The position numbers and the translations under genes were made by a program. A DNA stretch of 64,000 nucleotides from Acidaminobacter sp. JC074 (GTDB lineage: Bacteria > Bacillota > Clostridia > Peptostreptococcales > Acidaminobacteraceae). The DNA lies in contig NZ_VANV01000022.1 of the NCBI RefSeq assembly GCF_022496765.1, positions 1-64,000 of the forward strand, read 5' to 3'. Below are positions 24,063 through 32,905 of this stretch, piece by piece. Below the pieces are notes generated by a model, which was given only the letters and a program-made list of their open reading frames with translations, searched no databases and was not told the DNA's origin. The first letter of the stretch is position 1, and every line of letters begins with the position of its first letter.

Positions 24063-25325
24063 ATGCAATCAATGAAAACAGTATCTATCAATAACCGTTT
24101 AAGTGGTTATATGATAAAGTCTGATAAGTTCAAAACCGATTTAATCGGTGTCTATATAAAACGACAATTAAATAAGGAAGAAGCCTCTTTGAATGCTCTG
24201 TTATCAAGAATTTTGATACGAGCGACAAAGACTTACCAAACAACCAAATCACTCAATACCTACTTAGAAAGTTGTTATGGTATGATCTTGGTTTCTGATG
24301 TGGTTAAATATGGTGATCACCATATCTTACAAGTTAAGTTACAGTTTCCAGATCCAAAACATATATTAGATAAGGATATATTTGATAATGCCATAGATTT
24401 GGTCAAGGAAATTCTTTTTAATCCTCTTATAGAAAATGGTGGCTTTAAGCAGTCATACTTCGAACAAGAAAAGGCCCATTTGATAGATGAAATAGAAGGC
24501 CGCATCAATGATAAGATGTCTTATTCCCTTGAAAGATGTATTGAGTATATGTATGAAGGTGAGAATTATGCCAATTATGTCTATGGTGATGTAGAAGGCA
24601 TTGAAAAAATTACAAATGAAGATCTTTACTTACACTATAAGAAAATCATCGATTCGTCTAAGGTAGATATAAGCATAATGGGTGACATAGACTATGATGT
24701 GGTTGAGTCAAAGCTTAGAAGTCTTCCAATAGAAGCCGGTCCGGTTGTGGTCAGTTTAAATGACCGTCATAAAACAGATGACTTAAAGGTTATACATGAA
24801 GAGCTAAATGTAAAACAGGGGAAATTGGTACTGGGTTACAATACACCGTATTCATTTTCTCATCCTTTATATGAAGCATCAATCCTTGCTTTTCATATTT
24901 TAGGTGGGGGACCAAACTCCAAGCTTTTTAAACTTTTACGTGAAGAACACGGCTTATGTTATTACGTTTATACCAAGTCTGATAAGTTTAAAGGCAATGT
25001 TTTTGTTGGTGCAGGTATAGAATCTGAAAACTACGATCATGTGGTGGCTTTAATTGGCTCTTGTTTAGAAAATCTAACAATCACAGCTGATGATTTGATT
25101 CATGCCAAAGATGCTATGATTGCTTCGGTTAGGTCTATACTGGATTTTCCAAACTCTTTTATCAACTTCTTCTATACGGAGATGCTTGATCGTGATTTGA
25201 GCAAGAAATTTTCTCTAGATGATATGGTTGACAGGTTTGAAGATGTGGATTTAGAGGATGTTATGTCTATATATAAACAGATGACCTTAGATACGATTTA
25301 CTTTATTAATGGAGGTAGCCAATGA
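24063..25325 (+). CDS. yfmF: M16-family peptidase-like protein, inactive-type (YfmF-like)
   Basis: A 420-residue M16 (insulinase) homologue without the HxxEH zinc motif, so probably the non-catalytic partner. The C-terminal part has the family's R/Y substrate-binding segment (LFKLLREEHGLCYYVYTK). The stop overlaps the next gene by 4 bp, indicating a coupled pair. In Bacillus, YfmF and YfmH are linked to 5-aminopentanol modification of elongation factor P, as I recall; that role is assumed here only by homology. Confidence 0.82.
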   Translation: MQSMKTVSINNRLSGYMIKSDKFKTDLIGVYIKRQLNKEEASLNALLSRILIRATKTYQTTKSLNTYLESCYGMILVSDVVKYGDHHILQVKLQFPDPKHILDKDIFDNAIDLVKEILFNPLIENGGFKQSYFEQEKAHLIDEIEGRINDKMSYSLERCIEYMYEGENYANYVYGDVEGIEKITNEDLYLHYKKIIDSSKVDISIMGDIDYDVVESKLRSLPIEAGPVVVSLNDRHKTDDLKVIHEELNVKQGKLVLGYNTPYSFSHPLYEASILAFHILGGGPNSKLFKLLREEHGLCYYVYTKSDKFKGNVFVGAGIESENYDHVVALIGSCLENLTITADDLIHAKDAMIASVRSILDFPNSFINFFYTEMLDRDLSKKFSLDDMVDRFEDVDLEDVMSIYKQMTLDTIYFINGGSQ

Positions 25326-26590
25326 TTTTTTACCATCCCTTATTAAACGAATCCCTTTATAAAGAGACCTTAGACAATGGTTTTAAGATATATGTTTTAC
25401 CTAAAAAGGGTTATATGAAAACCCATGCTTTTTTCTCAACTGAGTATGGTTCTCTTTACAACAAGTTTGAAAAAGACGGTAAGTCTTATGAAATGCCCTT
25501 AGGCATCGCTCATTTTTTAGAACACAAGATATTTGAAGATGAAGGAGAAAATACTTTTGACAAGTTCGCTGATTTAGGTGCTTCAGTTAATGCCTTTACC
25601 AATCACTTTGCAACTTGTTATACTTTTTCTACTGTTGATAATGTAGAAGAGTGTATTTCTGAACTCCTTTCTTTTGTATGTGAGTTAAAGCTTTCTGATG
25701 AAAGTGTCGAGAAAGAAAAGGATGTTATTGTACAGGAACTGAAGATGTATGATGACCAGCCACAGTGGCGTGCCTTTATGAATATGCTTAAAGGTCTCTA
25801 CCATGAACATCCGATTCAGTTTGATATCGGAGGCACTGAAAGTTCTGTAAGATCGGTGACTAAAGATCAACTTGAAACTTGCTACAACAAGTTTTATACA
25901 CCAGACAGAATGTTCTTTTTCTTGATAGGTGATGTAGATGTCGACCAAATTGTTTCTATTATAAAGAAGAACTTGTGCAGGAATTTCTTAAGTCGACCGA
26001 GTGCACCGAAAATTGTCTTGCCAGATGAACCTAATCATGTGGTTAGAGATTTTCATGAAGAAGACTTTGAGATGCCAATGCCTATATTCTATATGGGTAT
26101 CAAAGACAGGGTGTTTTATTCAGATACCAAAGCTAGACTTAAAAAAGGCCTGATCTCAAAAGTTTTATCGGATATGATTTTTGGTAAATCATCTGCTTTT
26201 TTTGAAAAGCATTATGAAAGTGGTCTTATTAACCAGTCTTTTTCATGTGACTTTTCATATGGTAGAACATTTGGTTATACAGCAGTCAGTGCTGAAACAA
26301 GACAACCTAAGCTTTTGAAAGAAAAGATTTCTGATGAAATTGATTATATGAAAGCACATGGTCTTTCTAGAGATGACTTTGAACGTATTAGAAAGAAGAT
26401 GATAGGTAGACACTTATCTTCGTTTAACTCGACCAAGTACATCGCCAATACCTTTGTCAATTATTATATGAAGGGCATCGAGCTCTTTGATTATTTAGAA
26501 ATACTAGAAAATATTACTTTTGACGAAGTGGAGGATAGATTTTTAGAGCATTTTGATTTACAATATAGTACAGTGTCTATTGTCAAATAG
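25322..26590 (+). CDS. yfmH: M16-family zinc peptidase (YfmH-like)
   Basis: A 422-residue M16 peptidase with intact zinc motif HFLEH (His64, Glu67, His68), preceded by MPLGIA and followed about 75 residues later by the third-ligand region EKEKDVIVQEL. With the preceding inactive-type subunit it probably forms a heterodimeric chamber peptidase, as in processing peptidases. It overlaps the upstream gene by 4 bp and lies 27 bases before lgt. Confidence 0.87.
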   Translation: MIFYHPLLNESLYKETLDNGFKIYVLPKKGYMKTHAFFSTEYGSLYNKFEKDGKSYEMPLGIAHFLEHKIFEDEGENTFDKFADLGASVNAFTNHFATCYTFSTVDNVEECISELLSFVCELKLSDESVEKEKDVIVQELKMYDDQPQWRAFMNMLKGLYHEHPIQFDIGGTESSVRSVTKDQLETCYNKFYTPDRMFFFLIGDVDVDQIVSIIKKNLCRNFLSRPSAPKIVLPDEPNHVVRDFHEEDFEMPMPIFYMGIKDRVFYSDTKARLKKGLISKVLSDMIFGKSSAFFEKHYESGLINQSFSCDFSYGRTFGYTAVSAETRQPKLLKEKISDEIDYMKAHGLSRDDFERIRKKMIGRHLSSFNSTKYIANTFVNYYMKGIELFDYLEILENITFDEVEDRFLEHFDLQYSTVSIVK

Positions 26591-26617
26591 ATGGAACTTA
26601 GATAAAAAGGAGTAGAA

Positions 26618-27352
26618 ATGAATCCAGTAGCATTTGAAATATTCGGTATCAGTATCAGATGGTATGGCATCCTTATAGGATGCGGTATGTTAATCGGTGC
26701 TTATATCGCTATGAAAGAAGCAAAAAGACAAGGTTTTGAAGAAGAAACACTTTTAGACATTTTAATCATTGCACTGCCTTGTGCAATCATTGGTGCAAGA
26801 CTTTATTATGTATTATTTAATTTAGATTTGTATGATACCATTTGGGAAGCCATCAACATTCGATCAGGTGGTCTTGCCATACACGGTGGTGTCTTAGCAG
26901 CAGTTGGATCTTTCTGGATCTATTCTAGAGTCAAGAAACTAGACTTCTGGAAATGGTTAGATATTGTTGCACCTTCACTAATTTTAGGTCAAGCCATTGG
27001 CCGCTGGGGTAACTTTATCAACCAGGAAGCTCATGGTGGTCCGACCGATTTACCTTGGGGTATCATGGTAGATGGTGTTAAGGTACATCCGACATTCTTA
27101 TATGAGTCACTTGGTAACTTCATAATCTTCTTCATTTTATTTAAAATGAGAAAGACTAAGAAGTTTGATGGTCAGCAGATAGCATGGTACATGATCTTGT
27201 ATTCAATCATCAGATTCTTCATAGAAGGACTAAGAACAGACTCTTTATACCTAGGTCCTATCAGGGTAGCTCAGTTGATTTCAATCGTTTTAGCTCTTCT
27301 AGGCGTGGCAATCCTTTATATTAAAGGAAAAAATGCAAAAAAAGTTGCATAA
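26618..27352 (+). CDS. lgt: Prolipoprotein diacylglyceryl transferase
   Basis: Integral membrane enzyme that transfers diacylglycerol from phosphatidylglycerol to the lipobox Cys of prolipoproteins. 244 residues with about seven hydrophobic segments. Signature elements include SIRWYGILI, GARLYYVLF, the HGG of GGLAIHGGVLAA and GRWGNFINQEAHGG. It serves the lipoproteins encoded elsewhere in the window. ATG at 26618 follows AAAGGAG. A terminator separates it from mraZ. Confidence 0.95.
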   Translation: MNPVAFEIFGISIRWYGILIGCGMLIGAYIAMKEAKRQGFEEETLLDILIIALPCAIIGARLYYVLFNLDLYDTIWEAINIRSGGLAIHGGVLAAVGSFWIYSRVKKLDFWKWLDIVAPSLILGQAIGRWGNFINQEAHGGPTDLPWGIMVDGVKVHPTFLYESLGNFIIFFILFKMRKTKKFDGQQIAWYMILYSIIRFFIEGLRTDSLYLGPIRVAQLISIVLALLGVAILYIKGKNAKKVA

Positions 27353-27362
27353 ATTTTTTAGA

Positions 27363-27397
27363 GAAGACACCTACTACATGTAGGGGGTCTTTTTTAT
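27363..27397 (+). terminator. Terminator after lgt
   Basis: AGAC-ACCTAC facing GTAGG-GGGTCT with a short loop, then TTTTTTATTTTTT. Confidence 0.75.
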
Positions 27398-27403
27398 TTT
27401 TTG

Positions 27404-27429
27404 CCCCACTTTATACCACATTTGCCCCA
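27404..27429 (-). promoter_or_regulatory. Reverse-oriented MraZ-box-like cluster
   Basis: On the minus strand TGGGG (forward 27425-27429), TGGTA (27414-27418) and TGGGG (27404-27408) occur 11 and 10 bases apart. They mirror the forward array 140 bases downstream. This could be a second MraZ site allowing looping across the promoter (inference). Confidence 0.4.
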
Positions 27430-27499
27430 CAAATTGCACAAAATTCTTGCAAGTGTTGAAAATACTTTGCTTTAGACACACCTAATTTATGTAAACCCC

Positions 27500-27528
27500 T
27501 TGAATAGGAATAAAAAAAAAGGTAAAAT
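27500..27528 (+). promoter_or_regulatory. Promoter of the mraZ-led division/cell-wall operon
   Basis: TTGAAT (27500-27505), 17-base spacer, TAAAAT (27523-27528). The predicted start near 27535 lies just before the MraZ boxes. Confidence 0.5.
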
Positions 27529-27540
27529 AAATCTAAATAG

Positions 27541-27585
27541 TGGTACAAAGTGGGGAGATGTGGGTAAATACACATCAAAGTGGGG
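27541..27585 (+). promoter_or_regulatory. MraZ operator: TGGGN boxes with 10-bp period
   Basis: TGGTA (27541), TGGGG (27551), TGGGT (27561) and TGGGG (27581) start exactly 10 or 20 bases apart; position 27571 is degenerate. In E. coli MraZ binds TGGGN boxes separated by 5 bases to repress its own operon, and the same geometry is seen here between promoter and start codon. Confidence 0.7.
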
Positions 27586-27592
27586 AAGTCAT

Positions 27593-28024
27593 ATGTTTTT
27601 TGGAGAATACAACCATAACATCGATGATAAAGGTAGAATGTCTATCCCAGCCAAGTTTAGAGAAGGTTTAGGAGAAAAATTCTACGTGACCAGAGGTCTG
27701 GATCAATGTCTGTTTGTATTTCCATCTGACGAATGGGAAAAATTTCAAGAAAAGTTAATGTCTTTACCACTCACAAAATCTGCTGCACGTAAGTTTAGCC
27801 GTTTTTTCTCTGCAGGTACAATGGACTATGGATTAGATAAACAAGGTCGTATTAACATAACATCTACATTAAGAAAACATGCTGAAATTGAAAAAGAAGT
27901 TGTAATCATTGGTGTTGGTACCAGATTAGAGATCTGGTCGAAAGATGCTTGGGAAGATTACAATTCTCCTGAAAATATGAATTACGATGAAATTGCTGAA
28001 CAAATGGAAGAGTTAGGAATCTAG
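27593..28024 (+). CDS. mraZ: Transcriptional regulator MraZ
   Basis: 143-residue regulator of the division and cell-wall cluster. It has two SpoVT/AbrB-like domains with the MraZ signatures NIDDKGRMSIPAKFRE (about 9-24) and YGLDKQGRINI. I place the start at ATG 27593, because MFFGEYNHNIDDKGR is the normal N-terminus and the upstream in-frame sequence is the operator array. The ribosome site GGGGAAG overlaps the last TGGGG box, so bound MraZ could also hinder translation (inference). Confidence 0.94.
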   Translation: MFFGEYNHNIDDKGRMSIPAKFREGLGEKFYVTRGLDQCLFVFPSDEWEKFQEKLMSLPLTKSAARKFSRFFSAGTMDYGLDKQGRINITSTLRKHAEIEKEVVIIGVGTRLEIWSKDAWEDYNSPENMNYDEIAEQMEELGI

Positions 28025-28032
28025 GAGGACAA

Positions 28033-28965
28033 ATGAATTTCGAACATATCAGTGTACTGTTAAAAGAAACGGTTGATGGACTTGATATTAAGCCTGATGG
28101 TATTTATGTAGATGGCACTTTAGGTGGCGGTGGTCACTCTGAAGAAATTTTAAAAAGATTAACAACAGGCAAGCTTATAGGTATCGATCAAGATGAGAAT
28201 GCCTTAAAGGCTGCATCTGAAAGATTATCAGAATATGGTGATAAGTTTGTGCCTGTCAGAGATAATTTCTCAAATATATTAGAAGTATTAAAAAAACTGG
28301 AGATTCATAAGATTGACGGTATGATGATGGACTTGGGTGTATCGTCGCATCAATTAGATGAAGCGGACAGAGGTTTTTCATACAGATTTGATGCGCCTTT
28401 AGATATGAGGATGGATCAAAGAAGCGACTTAGATGCTTATAAGGTCGTTAATACATATTCAGAAGATGACTTAAACAGAATCTTCAAATTGTACGGAGAA
28501 GAAAATTGGGCTAGAAGAATTGCCAAGTTCATTTGTGAACAGCGTGAAGAAAAACCAATTGAAACAACACTAGAATTGGTGGATTTAATCTACCGTGCCA
28601 TTCCAGCGGGGGCTAGAAAAGAAGGTGGCCATCCTGCTAAAAGAACCTTCCAGGCCATTAGAATCGAAGTAAATGGTGAACTGGAAATTATCAAACAAAC
28701 CATTGAAGATATTACTTCAGTGTTAAACAAGGGTGGTAGAATATCAATTATAACTTTCCATTCTTTAGAGGACAGATTAGTAAAGCAGACATATAAGGAA
28801 TTAGCAACAGGATGTATTTGTCCACCGGAGTTACCGGTTTGTATGTGTAACAACAAACCTAAGTTAAAGGTGATCACAAGGAAACCTATTTTACCATCTC
28901 AGAAGGAGCTAGAGATGAATGCTAGATCTAAGTCAGCTAAGTTGAGGGTAGCGAAGCGAATCTAG
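28033..28965 (+). CDS. rsmH: 16S rRNA (cytosine1402-N4)-methyltransferase
   Basis: S-adenosylmethionine-dependent methylation of C1402 in the ribosomal decoding centre. 310 residues, full length. The SAM motif is DGTLGGGGHSE (about 28-38), followed by GIDQDENAL, the MMDLGVSSHQLD motif and SFHSLEDRLVK. It starts nine bases after mraZ with AGGAGG; the usual second gene of the cluster. Confidence 0.96.
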   Translation: MNFEHISVLLKETVDGLDIKPDGIYVDGTLGGGGHSEEILKRLTTGKLIGIDQDENALKAASERLSEYGDKFVPVRDNFSNILEVLKKLEIHKIDGMMMDLGVSSHQLDEADRGFSYRFDAPLDMRMDQRSDLDAYKVVNTYSEDDLNRIFKLYGEENWARRIAKFICEQREEKPIETTLELVDLIYRAIPAGARKEGGHPAKRTFQAIRIEVNGELEIIKQTIEDITSVLNKGGRISIITFHSLEDRLVKQTYKELATGCICPPELPVCMCNNKPKLKVITRKPILPSQKELEMNARSKSAKLRVAKRI

Positions 28966-28973
28966 GAGGCCGC

Positions 28974-29468
28974 ATGGAAGCAGCTAAACGCATGTATGAC
29001 AATTCATATAGTGAGAGACAAGAAACTGCGTCTTTAGCAAAAGCTTATCTTAATGATGCGCCTAAAGAGAAACCACAGGCAGTCACAAGCAAGAAAAAAG
29101 GCAGTATTATTTGTAATGCCTTTGGTATTGTGACAAGTATTGTTTACTGTTTGGTGATCTTAGGCCTGCTTTTAATGCCTTTGATTCGTGAAACACAACT
29201 TGCTCAACTTAAGATTGAGGAAGACTCTTATAAAAGAGAAATAGCAAGATTAGAACAAGCCATAGAAGAAGTTAAATATGAGTTTGAACAAAAAAGAGAT
29301 ATGGTGAATATAGAACAAGAAGCGAAGGAAAAGCTTGGGTTGGTCAGAAAGAAAGACGGTAAGGTTGAAACCGTTAAAACAAGTAGATATTATTCTTTGG
29401 ACGATGCCCGAGATGCTTATTATAATACCGGTTATGATTTTTCAGCATCAGAAGATAAAGGGCACTAG
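28974..29468 (+). CDS. ftsL: FtsL-like septum formation protein
   Basis: A 164-residue bitopic membrane protein: basic cytoplasmic N-terminus, one TM segment (about 46-70) and an extracellular coiled coil (about 72-112), followed by a conserved EAKEKLGLVRKKDG element typical of FtsL/DivIC. It bridges FtsQ/DivIB and the septal synthase. Assignment as FtsL rests on size, topology and position between rsmH and the PBP gene, since the sequence is poorly conserved in this family. Confidence 0.8.
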   Translation: MEAAKRMYDNSYSERQETASLAKAYLNDAPKEKPQAVTSKKKGSIICNAFGIVTSIVYCLVILGLLLMPLIRETQLAQLKIEEDSYKREIARLEQAIEEVKYEFEQKRDMVNIEQEAKEKLGLVRKKDGKVETVKTSRYYSLDDARDAYYNTGYDFSASEDKGH

Positions 29469-29503
29469 CCCTTATTTTTATGGGGTGATATGATGGAGGA
29501 CCT

Positions 29504-31468
29504 ATGGATAAGAGTATTAGAGGGAAAACAATTTTTATATTTATCGTTTTGATGATCATTTTTGCAGGCGTAATAGCAAGGCTGGCTTATATAAATGTCT
29601 ATCAGGGTCAAATGTTAAGAGACATGGTTGCAGATGATAAGTATTTTGAGAAAGTAATCGAATATAAACGTGGCGATGTCCTTGATAGAAAGGGCAACAA
29701 GCTTGCCTTTTCAGTAACCAATTACAAGGTGACCATTGCCAATGTTGCTAACATTCATCCAGAAGATTTTAATGATCTAGTAAGTCATCTTGCTGAAGTT
29801 TTAGATATGACTAATGAAGAAATCTTGGCTACAAGAAAAGATGGAAGCAAACACATGGTGGTGACTAAAGAAGCCACTAGGGCTCAGTACAAACGTATTG
29901 ATACAATTTATCATAACTACTTGTGGTTAGATGAAGTAGGCGCCAGGGTATATCCTAATGAATCATTGGCAGCTGATGTGCTTGGTAGGGTGGCTGTAGA
30001 TGATGAAACCAAACGATTCTCAGGCAAATATGGTGTTGAGTATCAGATGGAAGATGCTCTTACTGGGACAGATGGCAAGGTTATAACCCAGGCTGATAAG
30101 CAAAATAGAGAACTTGTATATAATGAAAGAGTTGAAGTTCCAGCAGTGGACGGGTCGGATGTCTATCTAACCATTGATGCAGTTATTCAGCACTATGTAG
30201 AACAAGCACTGGAAGCTGCATTTTTAGAACATCAACCACTGGCAGTCCATGCCTTAGTAATGGATGTTAACAATGGTGAGATTTTAGGTATGGGTTCTTA
30301 TCCAACTTTTGATCCGACATCTATGGACTTGGTAGGTATGCCAGAAGAAAGAACCGCAGACCTTAACTCCTATGATAAAAACATGCTGACCTTTAATACA
30401 TGGTCAAATGACATGATTCAGTCTAGGTATGAACTTGGATCAACTCTCAAGCTGATTACTGCAGCCATTGCCTTAGAGGAGTCTGTTGCTACACCGGATA
30501 CAGTTTTTAATGAAGGTAACAACATTCAAGTTGCTGATAGAAATATCAAGTGCTGGTTTTATCCTCAGTCTCATGGTAAGGAAACCTTAACTGAAGCTGT
30601 TGGTAACTCATGTAACCCTGTTTTTGTAAGATTGGGTCAAATGATTGGCAAGGAAACTTTTTATAAGTATTATGAAGATTTCGGACTAAAAGAGTTGACG
30701 GGTATAGATTTACCTTTTGAGGGTTACCCTTTAACATTCCCGTTTGATAGAGTGGGTGAAACGGAGCTTGCAACTATGACATTCGGTCATGGTATTGCCC
30801 AAACACCTATACAAGTTGCAACAGCAGTTGCTGCTACTGTTAATGGCGGCTATCTATTAGAACCTCATATGGTTAAACGTGTTGTAGATGAAGAAGGCTT
30901 GATTACTTATGAGGCTGTAAGAGAAGTTAGACGTCAGGTAATTTCTGAAATTACATCTCAGCAAATGCGTGAAATCATGGAGTATGTTGTAACAGATGCA
31001 TCTGGTAAAGCTGTACAGATTCCAGGTTACCGAATTGGTGGTAAAACAGGTACAAGTGAAAAGGTTGTAGATGGTGAGTATTCTGGTGAAAAAGCCATTG
31101 CCTCATTCGTTGCAGTTGCTCCAATCAACAACCCTGAAATTCTTGTTTATGTGGTTGTTGATGAACCGCAAGACAATATCTATGGTAGCCAGGTAGCGGG
31201 TCCGATTACAAAAAATATCCTAGTTGACACACTTGATTATCTAGAAATTGAAAAAGATATGACAACAGGCGTTTCTTATTACCAAGTACCAGATGTGCTT
31301 GGCTTAAAGCTTGAAGATGCTCAGGATTTGATTGAAGCTGCAGGCATGACATACAAGGTAGTAACAGATGAAACATACACAGAAGAAAACATAGTTATCA
31401 ACCAATATCCAAAGGGTGGTTCTCTAAGAGAATCAGGTTCTTTGATTCTGCTTGAAATAAAAGACTAG
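29504..31468 (+). CDS. ftsI: Septal class B penicillin-binding protein (FtsI/PBP2/SpoVD type) with PASTA domain
   Basis: Membrane-anchored transpeptidase of 654 residues: TM segment 8-28, dimerisation domain, then the transpeptidase with Ser313-xx-Lys316 (STLK), Ser369-x-Asn371 (SCN) and Lys514-Thr-Gly (KTGT). A single PASTA domain (about 593-652, YYQVPDVLGLKLEDAQDLI) ends the protein, as in SpoVD and PBP2x. It cross-links septal peptidoglycan. Many Clostridia have two such genes here; only one is present. Confidence 0.93.
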   Translation: MDKSIRGKTIFIFIVLMIIFAGVIARLAYINVYQGQMLRDMVADDKYFEKVIEYKRGDVLDRKGNKLAFSVTNYKVTIANVANIHPEDFNDLVSHLAEVLDMTNEEILATRKDGSKHMVVTKEATRAQYKRIDTIYHNYLWLDEVGARVYPNESLAADVLGRVAVDDETKRFSGKYGVEYQMEDALTGTDGKVITQADKQNRELVYNERVEVPAVDGSDVYLTIDAVIQHYVEQALEAAFLEHQPLAVHALVMDVNNGEILGMGSYPTFDPTSMDLVGMPEERTADLNSYDKNMLTFNTWSNDMIQSRYELGSTLKLITAAIALEESVATPDTVFNEGNNIQVADRNIKCWFYPQSHGKETLTEAVGNSCNPVFVRLGQMIGKETFYKYYEDFGLKELTGIDLPFEGYPLTFPFDRVGETELATMTFGHGIAQTPIQVATAVAATVNGGYLLEPHMVKRVVDEEGLITYEAVREVRRQVISEITSQQMREIMEYVVTDASGKAVQIPGYRIGGKTGTSEKVVDGEYSGEKAIASFVAVAPINNPEILVYVVVDEPQDNIYGSQVAGPITKNILVDTLDYLEIEKDMTTGVSYYQVPDVLGLKLEDAQDLIEAAGMTYKVVTDETYTEENIVINQYPKGGSLRESGSLILLEIKD

Positions 31469-31470
31469 TT

Positions 31471-31500
31471 CTGTCATAGACCATCAATATATGTTATAAT
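31471..31500 (+). promoter_or_regulatory. Internal promoter before murF
   Basis: CTGTCA (31471-31476), 18-base spacer, and extended -10 TGTTATAAT ending at 31500. Suggests separate transcription of the murF-to-DUF1290 part. Confidence 0.5.
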
Positions 31501-31525
31501 AAGTGATGGATTTGAGAGGATGATT

Positions 31526-32905
31526 ATGATAGAAATTAATTTAAATGAAATGCTAAAGATAACAGAAGGCGTACTCATTAACCCTTCTGTTAATATTCTT
31601 TTTAATAGAATAGAAATAGACTCAAGAAAAGTTGATCCAAAGGCTTATTTCATGCCTATTCTAGGTGAAGTCCATGATGGCCATAAGTTTATCTTAAATG
31701 CCTTTGAAGCTGGTGTTCAGATTGCTTTCTGTGAAAGAGCTTATTATTATGCCAACCAGGAGGCTTTAAAGGATCTGACTTTAATACTTGTAGACAACAC
31801 AACCAAAACACTCCATAGGATCTCTAAGTATATCCTTGAAAAAACAGGGGTTCAGACCATTGGCATCACAGGAAGTGTTGGCAAGACGTCTACAAAAGAA
31901 TTTGTTTACCATGTACTTAAAAATAAGTACTCTGTACATAAAAACAAGGGTAACTTTAACAACCATATCGGTATGCCTTTGACCATTTTTGATTTGACTA
32001 TGGAGCATGAACTTGCTGTACTAGAGATGGGGATGAACCACTTTAAGGAAATAGAGGTCTTAGCTGAAATTGCAAGACCTCATGTAGCTGTGGTCACAAA
32101 CATCGGTACATCTCATATCGGTATTTTAGGATCTAGAGAAAATATTTTCCAAGCGAAAATGGAGATAACCTCTTACTTAAGAGATGAGGATACACTGATC
32201 ATTCATGAAGAGGATAACTTCTTAAAGCGCATTGGTTCTACTTCTTTTAAGACTCTTAGAATTGGATCTGATATGACAATCAGTCGAGTTTTAATGAAAG
32301 AAGACGGCTGCTTTACTTACGATTTTAATTATAAGGGCTGTCATCCAGTTGAACTGAATGTACTTGGCAAACACAATATCATCAACTCAGCGCTTGCCAT
32401 AGCTGTTGGAATTGAAATGGGCGTTGAAGTGTCTGATGCTTGCAAGTTGGTATCTGATTTTGTGGAGACCAATAAACGTCTTGAGATTTTACAAGGTAAA
32501 AAAGGGTCGAGCATCATTTCGGACTGTTACAATGCAAGTCAGGAATCTATGATTTCTGCAATTGATGTCCTTAACAACTATGAGGGTAAGACCATTGCTA
32601 TCTTAGGTGATGTCTTGGAACTCGGTGACTTTTCTAAGATTTCTCATGAGGCCGTGGGAGAGTATCTTGCAGCACATCCAATGGATATGCTGATGACATT
32701 TGGTAAAGATAGTGAATATATAAAATTAAAAGCAGAATCATTGGGTTATGATCATGCCTATCATTTTAGTGATATAGATGCGCTTTATGAATTTATAGAC
32801 AAGCATCTAGATAGTTCAACCATACTGGTAAAGGGTTCGTTTGGTATGGGTATGTCACGTATTGTAGATTTTTTAGGAGGAAAGCATGAGAATAATCTTA
32901 GCTAG
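31526..32905 (+). CDS. murF: UDP-N-acetylmuramoyl-tripeptide--D-alanyl-D-alanine ligase
   Basis: ATP-dependent ligase adding D-Ala-D-Ala to the UDP-MurNAc tripeptide. 459 residues with the Mur ligase P-loop GITGSVGKTSTK (about 110-121), the central domain NHIGMPLT and the C-terminal domain DCYNASQESM (DxYNANP-like). I chose ATG 31526, since GAGAGGA would have no spacing to the ATG at 31520. The usual upstream neighbour murE is missing. It overlaps mraY by 20 bp. Confidence 0.93.
   Translation: MIEINLNEMLKITEGVLINPSVNILFNRIEIDSRKVDPKAYFMPILGEVHDGHKFILNAFEAGVQIAFCERAYYYANQEALKDLTLILVDNTTKTLHRISKYILEKTGVQTIGITGSVGKTSTKEFVYHVLKNKYSVHKNKGNFNNHIGMPLTIFDLTMEHELAVLEMGMNHFKEIEVLAEIARPHVAVVTNIGTSHIGILGSRENIFQAKMEITSYLRDEDTLIIHEEDNFLKRIGSTSFKTLRIGSDMTISRVLMKEDGCFTYDFNYKGCHPVELNVLGKHNIINSALAIAVGIEMGVEVSDACKLVSDFVETNKRLEILQGKKGSSIISDCYNASQESMISAIDVLNNYEGKTIAILGDVLELGDFSKISHEAVGEYLAAHPMDMLMTFGKDSEYIKLKAESLGYDHAYHFSDIDALYEFIDKHLDSSTILVKGSFGMGMSRIVDFLGGKHENNLS

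Noticed and set aside
27500..27592. N-terminally extended MraZ
   Set aside because: The extension would translate the promoter and operator; MFFGEYNHNIDDKGR is the normal N-terminus.
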